A DNA stretch of 64,000 bases from Bin87 sp964347975. GTDB lineage: Bacteria > Chloroflexota > Dehalococcoidia > Lucifugimonadales > UBA3495. The position numbers and the translations under genes were made by a program. Numbering within the stretch: the first letter of the stretch is position 1; each line of letters opens with the position of its first letter. Below the pieces are notes generated by a model. It ran no database searches. It was not told where the DNA came from and was given only the letters and a program-made list of their open reading frames with translations. The stretch covers positions 62,001 through 126,000 of the forward strand of contig CAYGAY010000003.1 of NCBI GenBank assembly GCA_964347975.1, in the 5' to 3' direction. Of this stretch, positions 26,395-34,403 are shown piece after piece.

Positions 26395-26619
26395 ATGCAG
26401 TGCCAAGTGTGCGGAAAAGCCGGGATGTACGGCAATAACGTGAGCCACTCCAACCGCAAGACCAAGACGCGGTGGAAGGCCAATGTCCACAAGCAGACGC
26501 TCGCTATCGACGGCAAGCCGAAGAGGGTGAAGATTTGCTCCCGATGTCTCCGAACTATGTACAAGCCGCCGCGAGGGCCGAAGGCGCGGACGCGGGCCCG
26601 GGCAACGGCAACCACATAG
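26395..26619 (+). CDS. rpmB: 50S ribosomal protein bL28
   Basis: A 74-residue bL28. The sequence MQCQVCGKAGMYGNNVSHSNRKTKTRWKAN is given here only in its key parts: CQVCGK with the first Cys pair, GNNVSHSNRKTKTRW as the rRNA-binding loop, and ICSRCLRT with the second Cys pair. It is thus the zinc-binding (C+) form of the protein. The C-terminal tail is Arg/Ala/Thr rich. A putative extended -10 box lies 30 bases upstream. No neighbouring ribosomal gene is seen; rpmB is often a single-gene unit. Confidence 0.95.
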   Translation: MQCQVCGKAGMYGNNVSHSNRKTKTRWKANVHKQTLAIDGKPKRVKICSRCLRTMYKPPRGPKARTRARATATT

Positions 26620-26710
26620 CGAGCGCTGGCGTTCGGTCAGCATAACGGTAGCTCCAGGACCGGGAGATGGCGATATGAGCGCCGTTCCCGCTTCGCTCGC
26701 GCCGCTTACG

Positions 26711-27415
26711 TCAGTCCGGGGTTTTGCCTGCCACCAGCCCCGCCACACTCCCTCGCAGCGCCGCCATCGCTTCGGCTATCGACTGCTCCCGGTTGAATAT
26801 GGCGGTTCCGGCCACCAGTATGCCGGCGCCGGCCGATACCGAATCCCGCGCCGTAGCGTCCGCCTTCACGCCCCCGTCCACCTCCAGCTGCGCGGCATAA
26901 CCGTTCTCCTCGATGACGCGATACAGACGCCGCAGCTTGCCCAGGGCTGACGGGATGAACGATTGGCCGCCGAATCCGGGGTTCACCGTCATTACCAGAA
27001 CGATGTCCAGATCCGGCAAAACCTCTGCAACGGCGGAAACGGGAGTGGCCGGGTTGATGGCGACGCCCGCCTGGCAACCCTGCTCTTTGATGTAACCGAT
27101 GGTGCGATGCAGGTGCGTACAAGCTTCGGCGTGCACCAGCACTTGATCGCTGAGATTTTTCACCAACCCGGGAAGGAGCCGGTCCGGTTCATGGACCATC
27201 AGGTGGAGATTCAGGGGAAGGTCAGTTGCATTGCGTATGGCATCGACGATGACTTCGCCGAAGGAGATATTGGGCACGAACCGCCCGTCCATCACGTCCA
27301 CATGGATCAGATCGGCTCCGGCCGCCTGAGCATCTTGCACCTGCTGGGCCAGCCGGCCGAAATCCGCGGCCAGCACCGACGGCGCGATTTGCACGTGAGC
27401 GGCGGCAGTTGTCAT
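26711..27415 (-). CDS. rpe: Ribulose-phosphate 3-epimerase
   Basis: A 234-residue TIM-barrel enzyme of the pentose phosphate pathway, interconverting ribulose 5-phosphate and xylulose 5-phosphate. Metal and catalytic motifs are in order: APSVLAADFG near 10, the Asp/His pair VDVMDGRFVPN near 38-48, LHLMVHEPDR near 70, MTVNPGFGGQSF near 142, and VDGGV with GAGILVAGTAIF near 177-206 for phosphate binding. The start is ATG 27415 with a weak Shine-Dalgarno. It follows argH on the same strand after a gap holding a dispersed repeat. Confidence 0.95.
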   Translation of the reverse strand: MTTAAAHVQIAPSVLAADFGRLAQQVQDAQAAGADLIHVDVMDGRFVPNISFGEVIVDAIRNATDLPLNLHLMVHEPDRLLPGLVKNLSDQVLVHAEACTHLHRTIGYIKEQGCQAGVAINPATPVSAVAEVLPDLDIVLVMTVNPGFGGQSFIPSALGKLRRLYRVIEENGYAAQLEVDGGVKADATARDSVSAGAGILVAGTAIFNREQSIAEAMAALRGSVAGLVAGKTPD

Positions 27416-27460
27416 AGGGGATTTCCTTGCGGATTGGGCGGATTGGCTGGTTTAGCCGGC

Positions 27461-27488
27461 GAGATTGCCACGCTGCGCTCGCAATGAC
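27461..27488. repeat. GCAATGAC-type dispersed element
   Basis: GAGATTGCCACGCTGCGCTCGCAATGAC, quoted by its arms GATTGCCACG and CTCGCAATGAC, is the reverse-sense relative of the element at 2803-2836. It lies between argH and rpe and may form an RNA hairpin. Confidence 0.55.
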
Positions 27489-27492
27489 AGAA

Positions 27493-28827
27493 CTATGTTG
27501 CCAGAATCTTTTGCGCCCGCGCCAGACCTTCGGCGACGCGGCCGGGCGCGGTGCCCCCCGGATTGTCCCGGGCGGCCACCGACGCGGCGGCGGTGATGTC
27601 GTACACGTCAGCGGCAAAATGGGGGGAGAATTTCCGATATTGAGCCAAAGTCAGATCGGCCAATCCCACGGCTTCGGCTTCGCAGTGCCGGCAGAGTCGG
27701 CGCATGATGCCGTGAGCCTCCCGGAAGGGGACGCCTTTGCCTACCAGATAATCGGCCAAGTCGGTAGCCAGCATGTAACTTTCGCCGGCGAGAGACTCGA
27801 CCCGCGCGGCGTTCAATTCCAGCCCAGGCAACAGATCCGCGAACACCGACAGCGTTGCGAGCAAAGTATCGACGGTGTCGAAGAAACCCTCCTTGTCCTC
27901 CTGGAGGTCTCGATTGTAGGTAAGGGGCAATCCTTTCAGGACGGTGAGAATGCTCATCAGACCGCCGTACACCCGCCCCGTTTTGCCGCGGGCGATTTCG
28001 GCAAAATCGGGATTGCGTTTCTGGGGCATGATGCTGCTGCCCGTGGTGAACTCGTCGGGCAAACGAATGAAGTCGAATTCCCTGGAGCACCAGATGACGA
28101 TTTCCTCCGAAAGGCGGGACAGGTGCATCATCGCAATTGCGGCGGCGGCGTGGTATTCAACTAGAAAGTCCCGGTCGGCCACGGCATCCATGCTGTTGGC
28201 GCTGACGGCGTCGAAACCCAGGGCATCCGCGACGGCGCGACGGTCGGTGGGATACGGCACACCCGCCAACGCTCCGCTACCGAGGGGCAAAACGTTCAGG
28301 CGGGCGGCACAATCGTTAAATCGCCCCACGTCGCGCTCCAGCATCTCGAAATAGGCCAGCATGTGATGGGCGAACAACACGGGTTGAGCCCGCTGCAGGT
28401 GGGTATAGCCGGGCATCACCACATCACGGTATCGTTCCCCCAGGCCGACCAGCGCGCGCTGCACGCTACGCAATCCCGCCACGGTGTCGGCTATGGCAGC
28501 ACGGGTGTACAAACGCAGATCCAAGGCGATTTGATCGTTGCGAGAGCGGCCGGTATGCAGGCGTCCACCGGCCGGGCCGATGAGGTCGGTCAGCCGCCGC
28601 TCGATGTTCATGTGCAGGTCTTCGAGGTCAGGGTCCCAGGCAAATTCGCCTTGTTCAATCTCTTCCTGTACACGGTCCAAACCGGCGATGATGGCGTCAG
28701 CGTCTTCCTGGGGGATAATGCCCTGTTTGGCGAGCATGGCCGCATGGGCCTTGGAGCCGGCAATATCTTCCCGATATAACCGGCGGTCGTAGTGAATAGA
28801 GACGGTGTAATCGCTGTGGTCAGTCAT
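27493..28827 (-). CDS. argH: Argininosuccinate lyase
   Basis: A 444-residue enzyme that splits argininosuccinate into arginine and fumarate. Family motifs include HTGRSRNDQIALDLRL near 90-105, TPGYTHLQRAQPV-type segment (MPGYTHLQRAQP) near 140, the signature GSSIMPQKRNPD near 265-276 that carries the catalytic Ser, and LTYNRDLQEDKE near 305. The usual N-terminal WGGRF segment is missing: this protein starts at SIHYDRRLYREDI about 10 residues in, so it is slightly short or uses an unrecognised start. It is upstream of rpe on the same strand. Confidence 0.9.
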   Translation of the reverse strand: MTDHSDYTVSIHYDRRLYREDIAGSKAHAAMLAKQGIIPQEDADAIIAGLDRVQEEIEQGEFAWDPDLEDLHMNIERRLTDLIGPAGGRLHTGRSRNDQIALDLRLYTRAAIADTVAGLRSVQRALVGLGERYRDVVMPGYTHLQRAQPVLFAHHMLAYFEMLERDVGRFNDCAARLNVLPLGSGALAGVPYPTDRRAVADALGFDAVSANSMDAVADRDFLVEYHAAAAIAMMHLSRLSEEIVIWCSREFDFIRLPDEFTTGSSIMPQKRNPDFAEIARGKTGRVYGGLMSILTVLKGLPLTYNRDLQEDKEGFFDTVDTLLATLSVFADLLPGLELNAARVESLAGESYMLATDLADYLVGKGVPFREAHGIMRRLCRHCEAEAVGLADLTLAQYRKFSPHFAADVYDITAAASVAARDNPGGTAPGRVAEGLARAQKILAT

Positions 28828-28865
28828 ACGGCGAACCGCGGATAAGGTTTTCACCCTCACCCCAA

Positions 28866-28888
28866 CCCTCTCCCATCAAGGGAGAGGG
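28866..28888. repeat. CCCTCTCCC / GGGAGAGGG inverted repeat
   Basis: Nine-base perfect arms with an ATCAA loop, between argH and the TIM-barrel gene. The form is a widespread intergenic repeat, and it could act as a transcription pause or terminator on either strand, though no U-tract follows. Confidence 0.65.
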
Positions 28889-28892
28889 AGTA

Positions 28893-29708
28893 TCAAGATT
28901 CCAGGTAGGCGAAGCTGGCGGCCAAGTTGTCGAAAACGTCATCGGCCGGGGGAATTTCCATTACGGCAGGGCCGGCGTAGGCTTTGCCTTCGAGGATACG
29001 GCGCATGGCCCGGCAGTCCAGGTCGCCATCGTTGACGCTGCCGCTGGCGACGCCGTCGCGAGCCTGCTTGAAATGGACTATTTTGATGTAATCCGCCGGC
29101 AGGCCGGCCAGTTCGTCCAGTGGGTGGCTGTCGGGATGGCGGCGCAACTGGTTGGCGGGGTCCGGGCACAAACCGAGGTATTGCCCTTCTTCTTCCGTAA
29201 GTTCGGCCCGCGCCTCCTTAACCAGGAGGGCCATGGAGCGCAGGGGCTGGCCGGAGTTTTCCATGGAGAAGATGACGCCCTGCCGCGCCGCCTCACGCGC
29301 GAGGGGCACGATGCGGGCCGCCGGTTCCGCCACGTCAGCCGGTGTGTCCCAGGGCTGGGCATCGGCGGCCGGGTCCACGGTGCGCAAATGGGGCGCAGCG
29401 CCTCCCACCAAACGGGCCGCTTCCAGTTGCGACTGGAAAAGGCCGCCATTGGGATCAACCTCGGCCGTGATGCAGGGCAGGGCGACGGCGAGGTCAAAGG
29501 TGAGATCCGGGAAACGCACCACGATGTTAGCCAAAGCTTCGAGGTTGGGCCGCCATTCGGGGCCGTCGCCGGTTTCAGCGGCAGCCAGGCAGGTTTGCCG
29601 CAACTCGATGTGTCGGGCGCCGCGTTGGCGCGCTTCTGCGATCAAGTCTCCGAGATCGGCGTCATCCAGCTGGTTGCGCCAGGAATTGGTTATTGCCCCG
29701 TAGATCAT
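28893..29708 (-). CDS. TIM-barrel protein (xylose isomerase-like AP endonuclease 2 family)
   Basis: A 271-residue protein with the xylose-isomerase-like TIM-barrel pattern: YGAITNSWRN at the start, ARHIELRQTCL near 33, IFSMENSGQP near 148 (metal-binding Glu), LGLCPDPANQLR near 180, IKIVHFKQARDG near 208 and PAVMEIPPADD near 250 (metal-binding Glu). Members isomerise or epimerise sugars or inositols. ATG 29708 is preceded by GGGAGGT, and the upstream frame lacks a site. The substrate is not recognisable. It lies between argH and the tRNA pair. Confidence 0.76.
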   Translation of the reverse strand: MIYGAITNSWRNQLDDADLGDLIAEARQRGARHIELRQTCLAAAETGDGPEWRPNLEALANIVVRFPDLTFDLAVALPCITAEVDPNGGLFQSQLEAARLVGGAAPHLRTVDPAADAQPWDTPADVAEPAARIVPLAREAARQGVIFSMENSGQPLRSMALLVKEARAELTEEEGQYLGLCPDPANQLRRHPDSHPLDELAGLPADYIKIVHFKQARDGVASGSVNDGDLDCRAMRRILEGKAYAGPAVMEIPPADDVFDNLAASFAYLES

Positions 29709-29899
29709 CGCGTACCTCCCGCCGCTGGGCGGCATAGGGTCGATTAGTCGCAAAATCCGTTAGTCGCAAAATCCGTATCGTCGGCAACTATACATTAGCC
29801 GCCAGCCGCGCTCAACTTTGGAGGGTGATTCGCAGGGCAATTACCAGCCAACAGCAATGCTACGTCGGACGAAGCAGCCGGCAGAGGCCGGGGCTAGTG

Positions 29900-29984
29900 T
29901 GGTGGGGAAGGCGGGACTTGAACCCGCACGCCCAAGGGCACATGATCCTAAGTCATGCTCGTCTGCCAATTCCGACACTTCCCC
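29900..29984 (-). tRNA. tRNA-Leu (anticodon TAG)
   Basis: An 85-base class II tRNA on the minus strand, beginning GGGGAAGTGTCGG and ending CTTCCCCACCA with encoded CCA. The anticodon stem ATGA/TCAT surrounds loop CTTAGGA (anticodon TAG). A variable arm TGCCCTTGGGCG follows and the T-arm is GCGGGTTCAAGTCCCGC. Confidence 0.94.
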
Positions 29985-30043
29985 AGGGACCGCCGGCCCA
30001 CATCCGACCTGGCAAAAAGGAAAGTCTCCCGGCTTAGATGAGT

Positions 30044-30119
30044 TGGTGACCCGCCTCGGGGTCGAACCGAGAACCTGCTGATTAAGAGTCAGCTGCTCTG
30101 CCAGTTGAGCTAGCGGGCC
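30044..30119 (-). tRNA. tRNA-Lys (anticodon CTT)
   Basis: A 76-base tRNA on the minus strand from GGCCCGCTAGCTC to GCGGGTCACCA with encoded CCA. The anticodon stem CTGA/TCAG holds loop CTCTTAA (CTT). It sits 59 bases from tRNA-Leu and the two are probably one transcript. Confidence 0.94.
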
Positions 30120-30168
30120 ATCGTACCGCGCGGGGAGCGCATAGTCAGGCTACCAACAAGCGATATGG

Positions 30169-30804
30169 GTGTCAACATTGATGGTGTCGGTGGCTTATGC
30201 TATTGTGCGGCGGAAAATTTTGGAGCGCAATTCGGGCAGGGTTGTTTTGGGTTCGACTTCTTGGCCAGGCAGGGCGTTATCGCGGGCAGCGGCGCTGGTC
30301 GCGGTTACGGCGGGATTCCTAATTGCCACGATTGGGGCGGGGATGGCCGAGGCTAACGGGGCCTCCACCACGATCATGGACCGCACCCAGGGACCGTACC
30401 GAGTGGTCGTAGGCATCATACCGGCTCGGCCGGTGATACCCCAAACTCACTTGGCTATCCAGGTGTTTGACGCCAGCGATGAAAGTCTGTTGCGCGATAC
30501 CGACGTCCGGCTATCGGTTTCCGCCAGCGGGCCGCCGGGTTCGCCGGAGTTCGGTCCGCAATTGGTGTCGAACGAACAAACCCTGCGTTATTTCGAGGTG
30601 GATGTACCATTCGACGCGGTGGGCTCGTGGGACGTGTCGGTCACGGTGGCTTCCGAGCGAGGTGAAGAACGGTTCATCCTGCCTCTCCAGGTGATGGAAC
30701 CGGGGGCGCAAATCCAATGGGTTTGGATTGCTGGCGTAATGGCGCTCATCGTGGCGGTGGGGGTCTGGACCTGGCTCATCATGCAAAGGCGGCGAGCCGG
30801 GTGA
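30169..30804 (+). CDS. FixH/YtkA-like membrane-anchored exported protein
   Basis: A protein of up to 211 residues. The N-terminal region contains a long hydrophobic stretch (about 41-60, ending AGMAEANG) that works as a signal or anchor. An immunoglobulin-like domain with TQGPYRVVVGIIPARPVIPQTHLAIQVFD-type strands (parts: GPYRVVVGIIP and THLAIQVFD) follows, and a C-terminal membrane helix at about 180-202 ends in basic residues. The beta domain resembles the FixH/YtkA/CopC-like group. The start is uncertain: GTG 30169, ATG 30181 or a later codon. Its stop overlaps or abuts the next gene, so they are coupled. Confidence 0.6.
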   Translation: MSTLMVSVAYAIVRRKILERNSGRVVLGSTSWPGRALSRAAALVAVTAGFLIATIGAGMAEANGASTTIMDRTQGPYRVVVGIIPARPVIPQTHLAIQVFDASDESLLRDTDVRLSVSASGPPGSPEFGPQLVSNEQTLRYFEVDVPFDAVGSWDVSVTVASERGEERFILPLQVMEPGAQIQWVWIAGVMALIVAVGVWTWLIMQRRRAG

Positions 30805-30806
30805 CC

Positions 30807-32372
30807 ATGACACGCTGGCGGGGGCTGGGGATACTTGGCGCATTTGGCGCGTCAGGGGCGTGCGCCGCGGCGGCGGCGCTTCCGGCCGAGGCGCACGGGT
30901 TCGGCGAACGTTACGATCTGCCGTTGCCCCTGTCCTTGTTCGTAATCGCCGGGGCAGCGGCGGTGGCCCTGTCCTTCGTCATAACGGCGGTGTTCCTCCG
31001 AGGCGATGCCGGAGGACGAGGTTACCCCCGGTTAAACCTGCTGGACTTCGCTGCGACGCGTTGGATGGCGTCGCCCTGGTTCACCGGCCCTTTGAAAGCA
31101 ATCTCGGTGGCCCTGACGATATACGTCATTCTGGGGGCGCTGATTGGCACCGAGCGGGCGCCATTGAATCCGGCGCCGGCGGCGGTTTACGTCGCTTTCT
31201 GGGTCGGGCTGAGCTTTTTCACCGCGTTGTTTGGGAATTTATGGGCGCTGGTCAACCCATGGAAAGTCGCCTGGGAATATGCTGAGACGTTGACTCGCGC
31301 GCTCGCGCCGGGTCAGCGCCTGAGCTTGCGAAAACGGTACCCGGCCCGCTGGGGAGCCTGGCCGGCCGTGCTGGTGTTCGCGGCATTCGCCATACTGGAG
31401 ACGGTTGCCGCGGATGCGGCGGGGCCCCGGGCGTTGGGGTGGATCCTGACGCTATACACAGCATACAACTTCATCGGGATGTACCGGTACGGCAGGGACG
31501 TTTGGTTGCGCAACGCCGAAGGATTCACCGTAGTGTACGGATTCATGGCCCGGTTTTCAGTGACGGAAGTCCGCGCTCCCAAGAGGGGTTGCGCCCAATG
31601 TTCCAGCGCGGGACGTTGTTCGTCAAACGAAGATGACTGCGTGGACTGCTACGAATGCTACTCGGCCGCATCTCCTGGCAAAGGGTTCGGTGAGCGGCGG
31701 GAATTCAATCTGCGCCCGCCATGCGTGGGATTGAATCGCCTGGGGGCGGTAACGCTCACGGTCGTCGCCCACGTCATCCTATTGTTGTCCACAGTGTCGT
31801 TTGATGGGCTGTCGGCGACGCCGGAGTGGTTGCTGTTCAGTACACAGTTTCTGCTGTATTTCCCGACTTACGGCGGGTACATCGCCAATCTGATCGGGGC
31901 GCTGGGCTTGTCCCTGGCGTTCGGCATTCTATTCGCTGCGACCTGCGCGATGATGGCGGCTTTATCCGGACAGTCTGAACCTGACGCCGGCCAACTATTG
32001 CGCCGATTCACATTTTCATTGCTGCCCATTGCATTGGCGTATCATTTCGCCCACTTTCTGGGGTTCCTGCTCATCAATGGCCAGCGGTTCATCGTGCTGG
32101 CGTCGGACCCTTTCGGCTGGGGCTGGGATTTATTCGGCACAGCGGGGGCTGCCATCAACATTGGGATCCTGTCGCCGGTGTTCATCTGGTATTTCTCCAT
32201 TGCCGCAATCGTCGTCGGACATATCGCAGGGGTGTACCTGGCTCACGTACAGGCCACGCGGATTTATCCCGACCGACGGGCGGCGCTATTGAGCCAGGCG
32301 CCGATGCTGGCGCTGATGGTGTGCTACACTTGCGCCAGTTTATGGATAATTTCGCGGCCCATCGCCGAGTGA
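30807..32372 (+). CDS. Polytopic membrane protein with a six-Cys cluster (fenitrothion-hydrolase-like family, tentative)
   Basis: A 521-residue protein with about ten hydrophobic segments. AHGFGERYDLPLPLSLF near residues 29-45 is the entry motif of a poorly characterised family often named fenitrothion hydrolase. In a loop near 262-284 lies a cluster CxxCx5Cx6CxxCxxC (Cys262, 265, 271, 278, 281, 284), with one more Cys at 306, that could hold an Fe-S cluster, zinc or copper. Later helices contain AYHFAHFLGFLLINGQ near 411-426 with two His. It starts 2 bases after the FixH-like gene. An enzymatic role against organophosphates is not implied by sequence; a metal or redox membrane function fits as well. 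Confidence 0.6.
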   Translation: MTRWRGLGILGAFGASGACAAAAALPAEAHGFGERYDLPLPLSLFVIAGAAAVALSFVITAVFLRGDAGGRGYPRLNLLDFAATRWMASPWFTGPLKAISVALTIYVILGALIGTERAPLNPAPAAVYVAFWVGLSFFTALFGNLWALVNPWKVAWEYAETLTRALAPGQRLSLRKRYPARWGAWPAVLVFAAFAILETVAADAAGPRALGWILTLYTAYNFIGMYRYGRDVWLRNAEGFTVVYGFMARFSVTEVRAPKRGCAQCSSAGRCSSNEDDCVDCYECYSAASPGKGFGERREFNLRPPCVGLNRLGAVTLTVVAHVILLLSTVSFDGLSATPEWLLFSTQFLLYFPTYGGYIANLIGALGLSLAFGILFAATCAMMAALSGQSEPDAGQLLRRFTFSLLPIALAYHFAHFLGFLLINGQRFIVLASDPFGWGWDLFGTAGAAINIGILSPVFIWYFSIAAIVVGHIAGVYLAHVQATRIYPDRRAALLSQAPMLALMVCYTCASLWIISRPIAE

Positions 32373-32414
32373 GATGGCGGCGCTTTATCAGACCCAACGG
32401 AGGAGGATTACGAC

Positions 32415-33230
32415 GTGCCTGAACGCAGCCCGCGATTGGAAGGGAAGGTGGCGATTGTCACCGGCGCCGGTTCAAGCGGTCCCGGCATCGGAAACGGCCG
32501 GGCCACGGCCACGCTGTTCGCCCGTGAAGGGGCCAAAGTCCTGCTGGCCGACGTGACCGAGGAACGGGCCGCGGAAACGCTGGCGATGATCCAGGCCGAG
32601 GGCGGCGTGGCGTCCACGATTCAGGCCGACGTTACCAACGCGGCCGACTGTGAGCGGATGGTGGAGGTTTGCGTCGAGCGTTACGGACGGCTGGACATCC
32701 TGGATAATAACGTGGGCATTTCCCGTCGTGGAACGGTGGTCGAGGTATCGGAAGAGGATTGGGACCACATCATGGCGGTGAACGTCAAGAGCATCGTCCT
32801 GGCGAGCAAGTTCGCCGTCCCCCGTATGATGGAATCCGGCGGGGGATCCATCATCAACATATCGTCCATCGCGGGGTTGCGCGCCCACAGCAGCACGCCC
32901 TACACGGCGTCGAAAGCCGCGGTCATTGGCCTGACCATTTCCATGGCCGCCGACCACGGGCCGGACGGGATCCGAACTAATTGCATCGCTCCGGGACTGG
33001 TGTTCACGCCGATGGTGGCGCCCCGCATGGATGATGATCTCCGGCAGATTCGCAGTACGGCCGCGCCACTGCGTACGGAAGGGACAGCGTGGGATATTGG
33101 AAACGCGGCGCTGTTCCTGGCCAGCGACGAGGCACGCTGGATAAACGGCGTTGTGCTGCCGGTTGACGCGGGCCTGGTAGCCACCTCGCCGGTTACGTAC
33201 CAGACGCTGGCGCAGCAGGTGCGGTTGTAG
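32415..33230 (+). CDS. Short-chain dehydrogenase/reductase
   Basis: A 271-residue classical SDR. The cofactor loop VTGAGSSGPGIGNGRAT near residues 14-30 is a lengthened TGxxxGxG, ADVTEE follows the second strand, and DNNVGIS stands for the NNAG motif. The catalytic Ser is in INISSIAG near 143, and the Tyr/Lys pair in PYTASKAAVIG near 157-163. The substrate site suggests a 3-oxoacyl or secondary-alcohol oxidoreductase but is not assignable. GTG 32415 lies 8 bases after AGGAGG. It follows the polytopic membrane gene by 42 bases and may be in the same transcript. Confidence 0.87.
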   Translation: MPERSPRLEGKVAIVTGAGSSGPGIGNGRATATLFAREGAKVLLADVTEERAAETLAMIQAEGGVASTIQADVTNAADCERMVEVCVERYGRLDILDNNVGISRRGTVVEVSEEDWDHIMAVNVKSIVLASKFAVPRMMESGGGSIINISSIAGLRAHSSTPYTASKAAVIGLTISMAADHGPDGIRTNCIAPGLVFTPMVAPRMDDDLRQIRSTAAPLRTEGTAWDIGNAALFLASDEARWINGVVLPVDAGLVATSPVTYQTLAQQVRL

Positions 33231-33262
33231 TTTGGTATAGTGAAAGCGCCGGAGAGATTACC

Positions 33263-33583
33263 ATGGCTACGCCGGATGCACCATCTACCCTGGAATCGGA
33301 AAAACTACCCGACACCCCGGTTGCAGCAAAGCCTTTCAACGTCGTCAACCGGATTAGCCTGTTCCTTCTTTTGGGGGCTTGCCTCGGTTTTGCTGTAGCG
33401 ATCGTTGGATATATCACAGATTCGTTCTGGATAGCGGTAGCCGGCAGTTGCACAGTGCTGGCTATGGCCTTAGGCTGGACTGCCGCGGCTTCATACGCCT
33501 TGGCAACCATAGCGCCCCATGTATTCAAGGCGGTCCTGATCCTGAAGAACCGCCGACCCGGTTCAAAAAATAGAGAACCATGA
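33263..33583 (+). CDS. Small membrane protein (two helices), hypothetical
   Basis: A 106-residue protein with a hydrophilic, Pro/Ala-rich start of about 27 residues and two membrane helices at about 31-51 and 55-86, then a short basic tail ending NRRPGSKNREP. No family is recognised. ATG 33263 follows GGAGAG at good spacing. The last 59 bases overlap the convergent gene on the other strand; the second gene is also a two-helix protein. Whether both are expressed is unproven. Confidence 0.5.
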   Translation: MATPDAPSTLESEKLPDTPVAAKPFNVVNRISLFLLLGACLGFAVAIVGYITDSFWIAVAGSCTVLAMALGWTAAASYALATIAPHVFKAVLILKNRRPGSKNREP

Positions 33584-33827
33584 GCGCTACTATGAACGAC
33601 ACGGTCAAGATGCCAACAATGAACTCGGCGTAGAGGATCGCCTTCAACAGGCCCGTTACTGTGGGCTCCAAAGTAGGATCATCCCCAGCCGTACCTTTGA
33701 CCACGAACGACACGAGAATCAAAAACGCCTCGCAAAGCGCCCCTGCGATACAGGTATAACCCAAGTCGGCAGGAGCAACTCGAAGGAGCGAGAGGAATAG
33801 TCGTGTCGTTTGTTGTGGCTCGTCCAT
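33525..33827 (-). CDS. Small membrane protein (two helices), hypothetical, convergent overlap
   Basis: A 100-residue protein with two hydrophobic segments at about 23-42 and 60-89 and a Gly/Ser-rich tail. No family is recognised and no clear ribosome binding site precedes ATG 33827. Its 3' end overlaps the neighbouring plus-strand gene by 59 bases. Coding status is less certain than for the neighbour, but a 100-residue frame with two well-formed helices is unlikely to be a simple shadow. Confidence 0.45.
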   Translation of the reverse strand: MDEPQQTTRLFLSLLRVAPADLGYTCIAGALCEAFLILVSFVVKGTAGDDPTLEPTVTGLLKAILYAEFIVGILTVSFIVALMVLYFLNRVGGSSGSGPP

Positions 33828-33851
33828 GGCAAGATCATTTGCCGAACGGTT

Positions 33852-34283
33852 TTAACCCTCTATCGACACCAGCGTCAGCTCAAAGGTCAGGTCCTTGCCC
33901 GCCAGCGGGTGGTTGGCGTCCAGCGTGACTTCTTCATCGGTGACGGCGATGATGGTGAAGGTAACTTGCCGGCCGCTCTGCTGCTGGCCCTGCACTGAGG
34001 TTCCGACTTCCAAGGGCAGATCCGGCGGAAACTCATCCCGGGGCACCTGCATCAGGCCCGCGTCCTGGCGTTCTCCGTAGGCATCCGCGCAGGGAATGTT
34101 GACGGTTTTGGCGTCGCCCGGCGACATCCCGACGACTCCGTTCTCAAACCCCGGTATAACCTGGCCGCTGCCGATGGTGAATGCCAAAGGAGTGCCGCCT
34201 TCCGATGAGTCGAACACTTGCCCATCGTCAAGGCGGCCGGTGTAGTGAACGCGAACCCTGTTGCCGATTTGTGCTGTAGTCAA
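33852..34283 (-). CDS. FKBP-type peptidyl-prolyl isomerase, SlyD-like (TTG start)
   Basis: A 143-residue cytoplasmic prolyl isomerase. The FKBP core shows VRVHYTGRLDDGQVFDSSEG, given by parts VRVHYTG and GQVFDSS, near residues 9-28, then IGSGQVIPGFENGV near 38 and GMSPGDAKTV near 55. An inserted flap (PRDEFPPDLPLEVG, near 83) and the ending DANHPLAGKDLTFELTLVSIE identify the SlyD/FkpB subgroup. Such proteins fold nascent chains or handle metals; the His-rich tail of E. coli SlyD is absent. Translation starts at TTG 34283 after AGGAGG. The much longer minus-strand frame past 34283 is an artefact. Confidence 0.85.
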   Translation of the reverse strand: MTTAQIGNRVRVHYTGRLDDGQVFDSSEGGTPLAFTIGSGQVIPGFENGVVGMSPGDAKTVNIPCADAYGERQDAGLMQVPRDEFPPDLPLEVGTSVQGQQQSGRQVTFTIIAVTDEEVTLDANHPLAGKDLTFELTLVSIEG

Positions 34284-34403
34284 CTTGACCTCCTCGCTAT
34301 AGTTGGATGGGGCACTATAACACGGGCGGCAACCGGTCCTGAATTGTGATATGGTACGGTCAAAACCTGCTTTAGAAGGTCGGCGAAGGTCGAGGGAGGA
34401 GCC

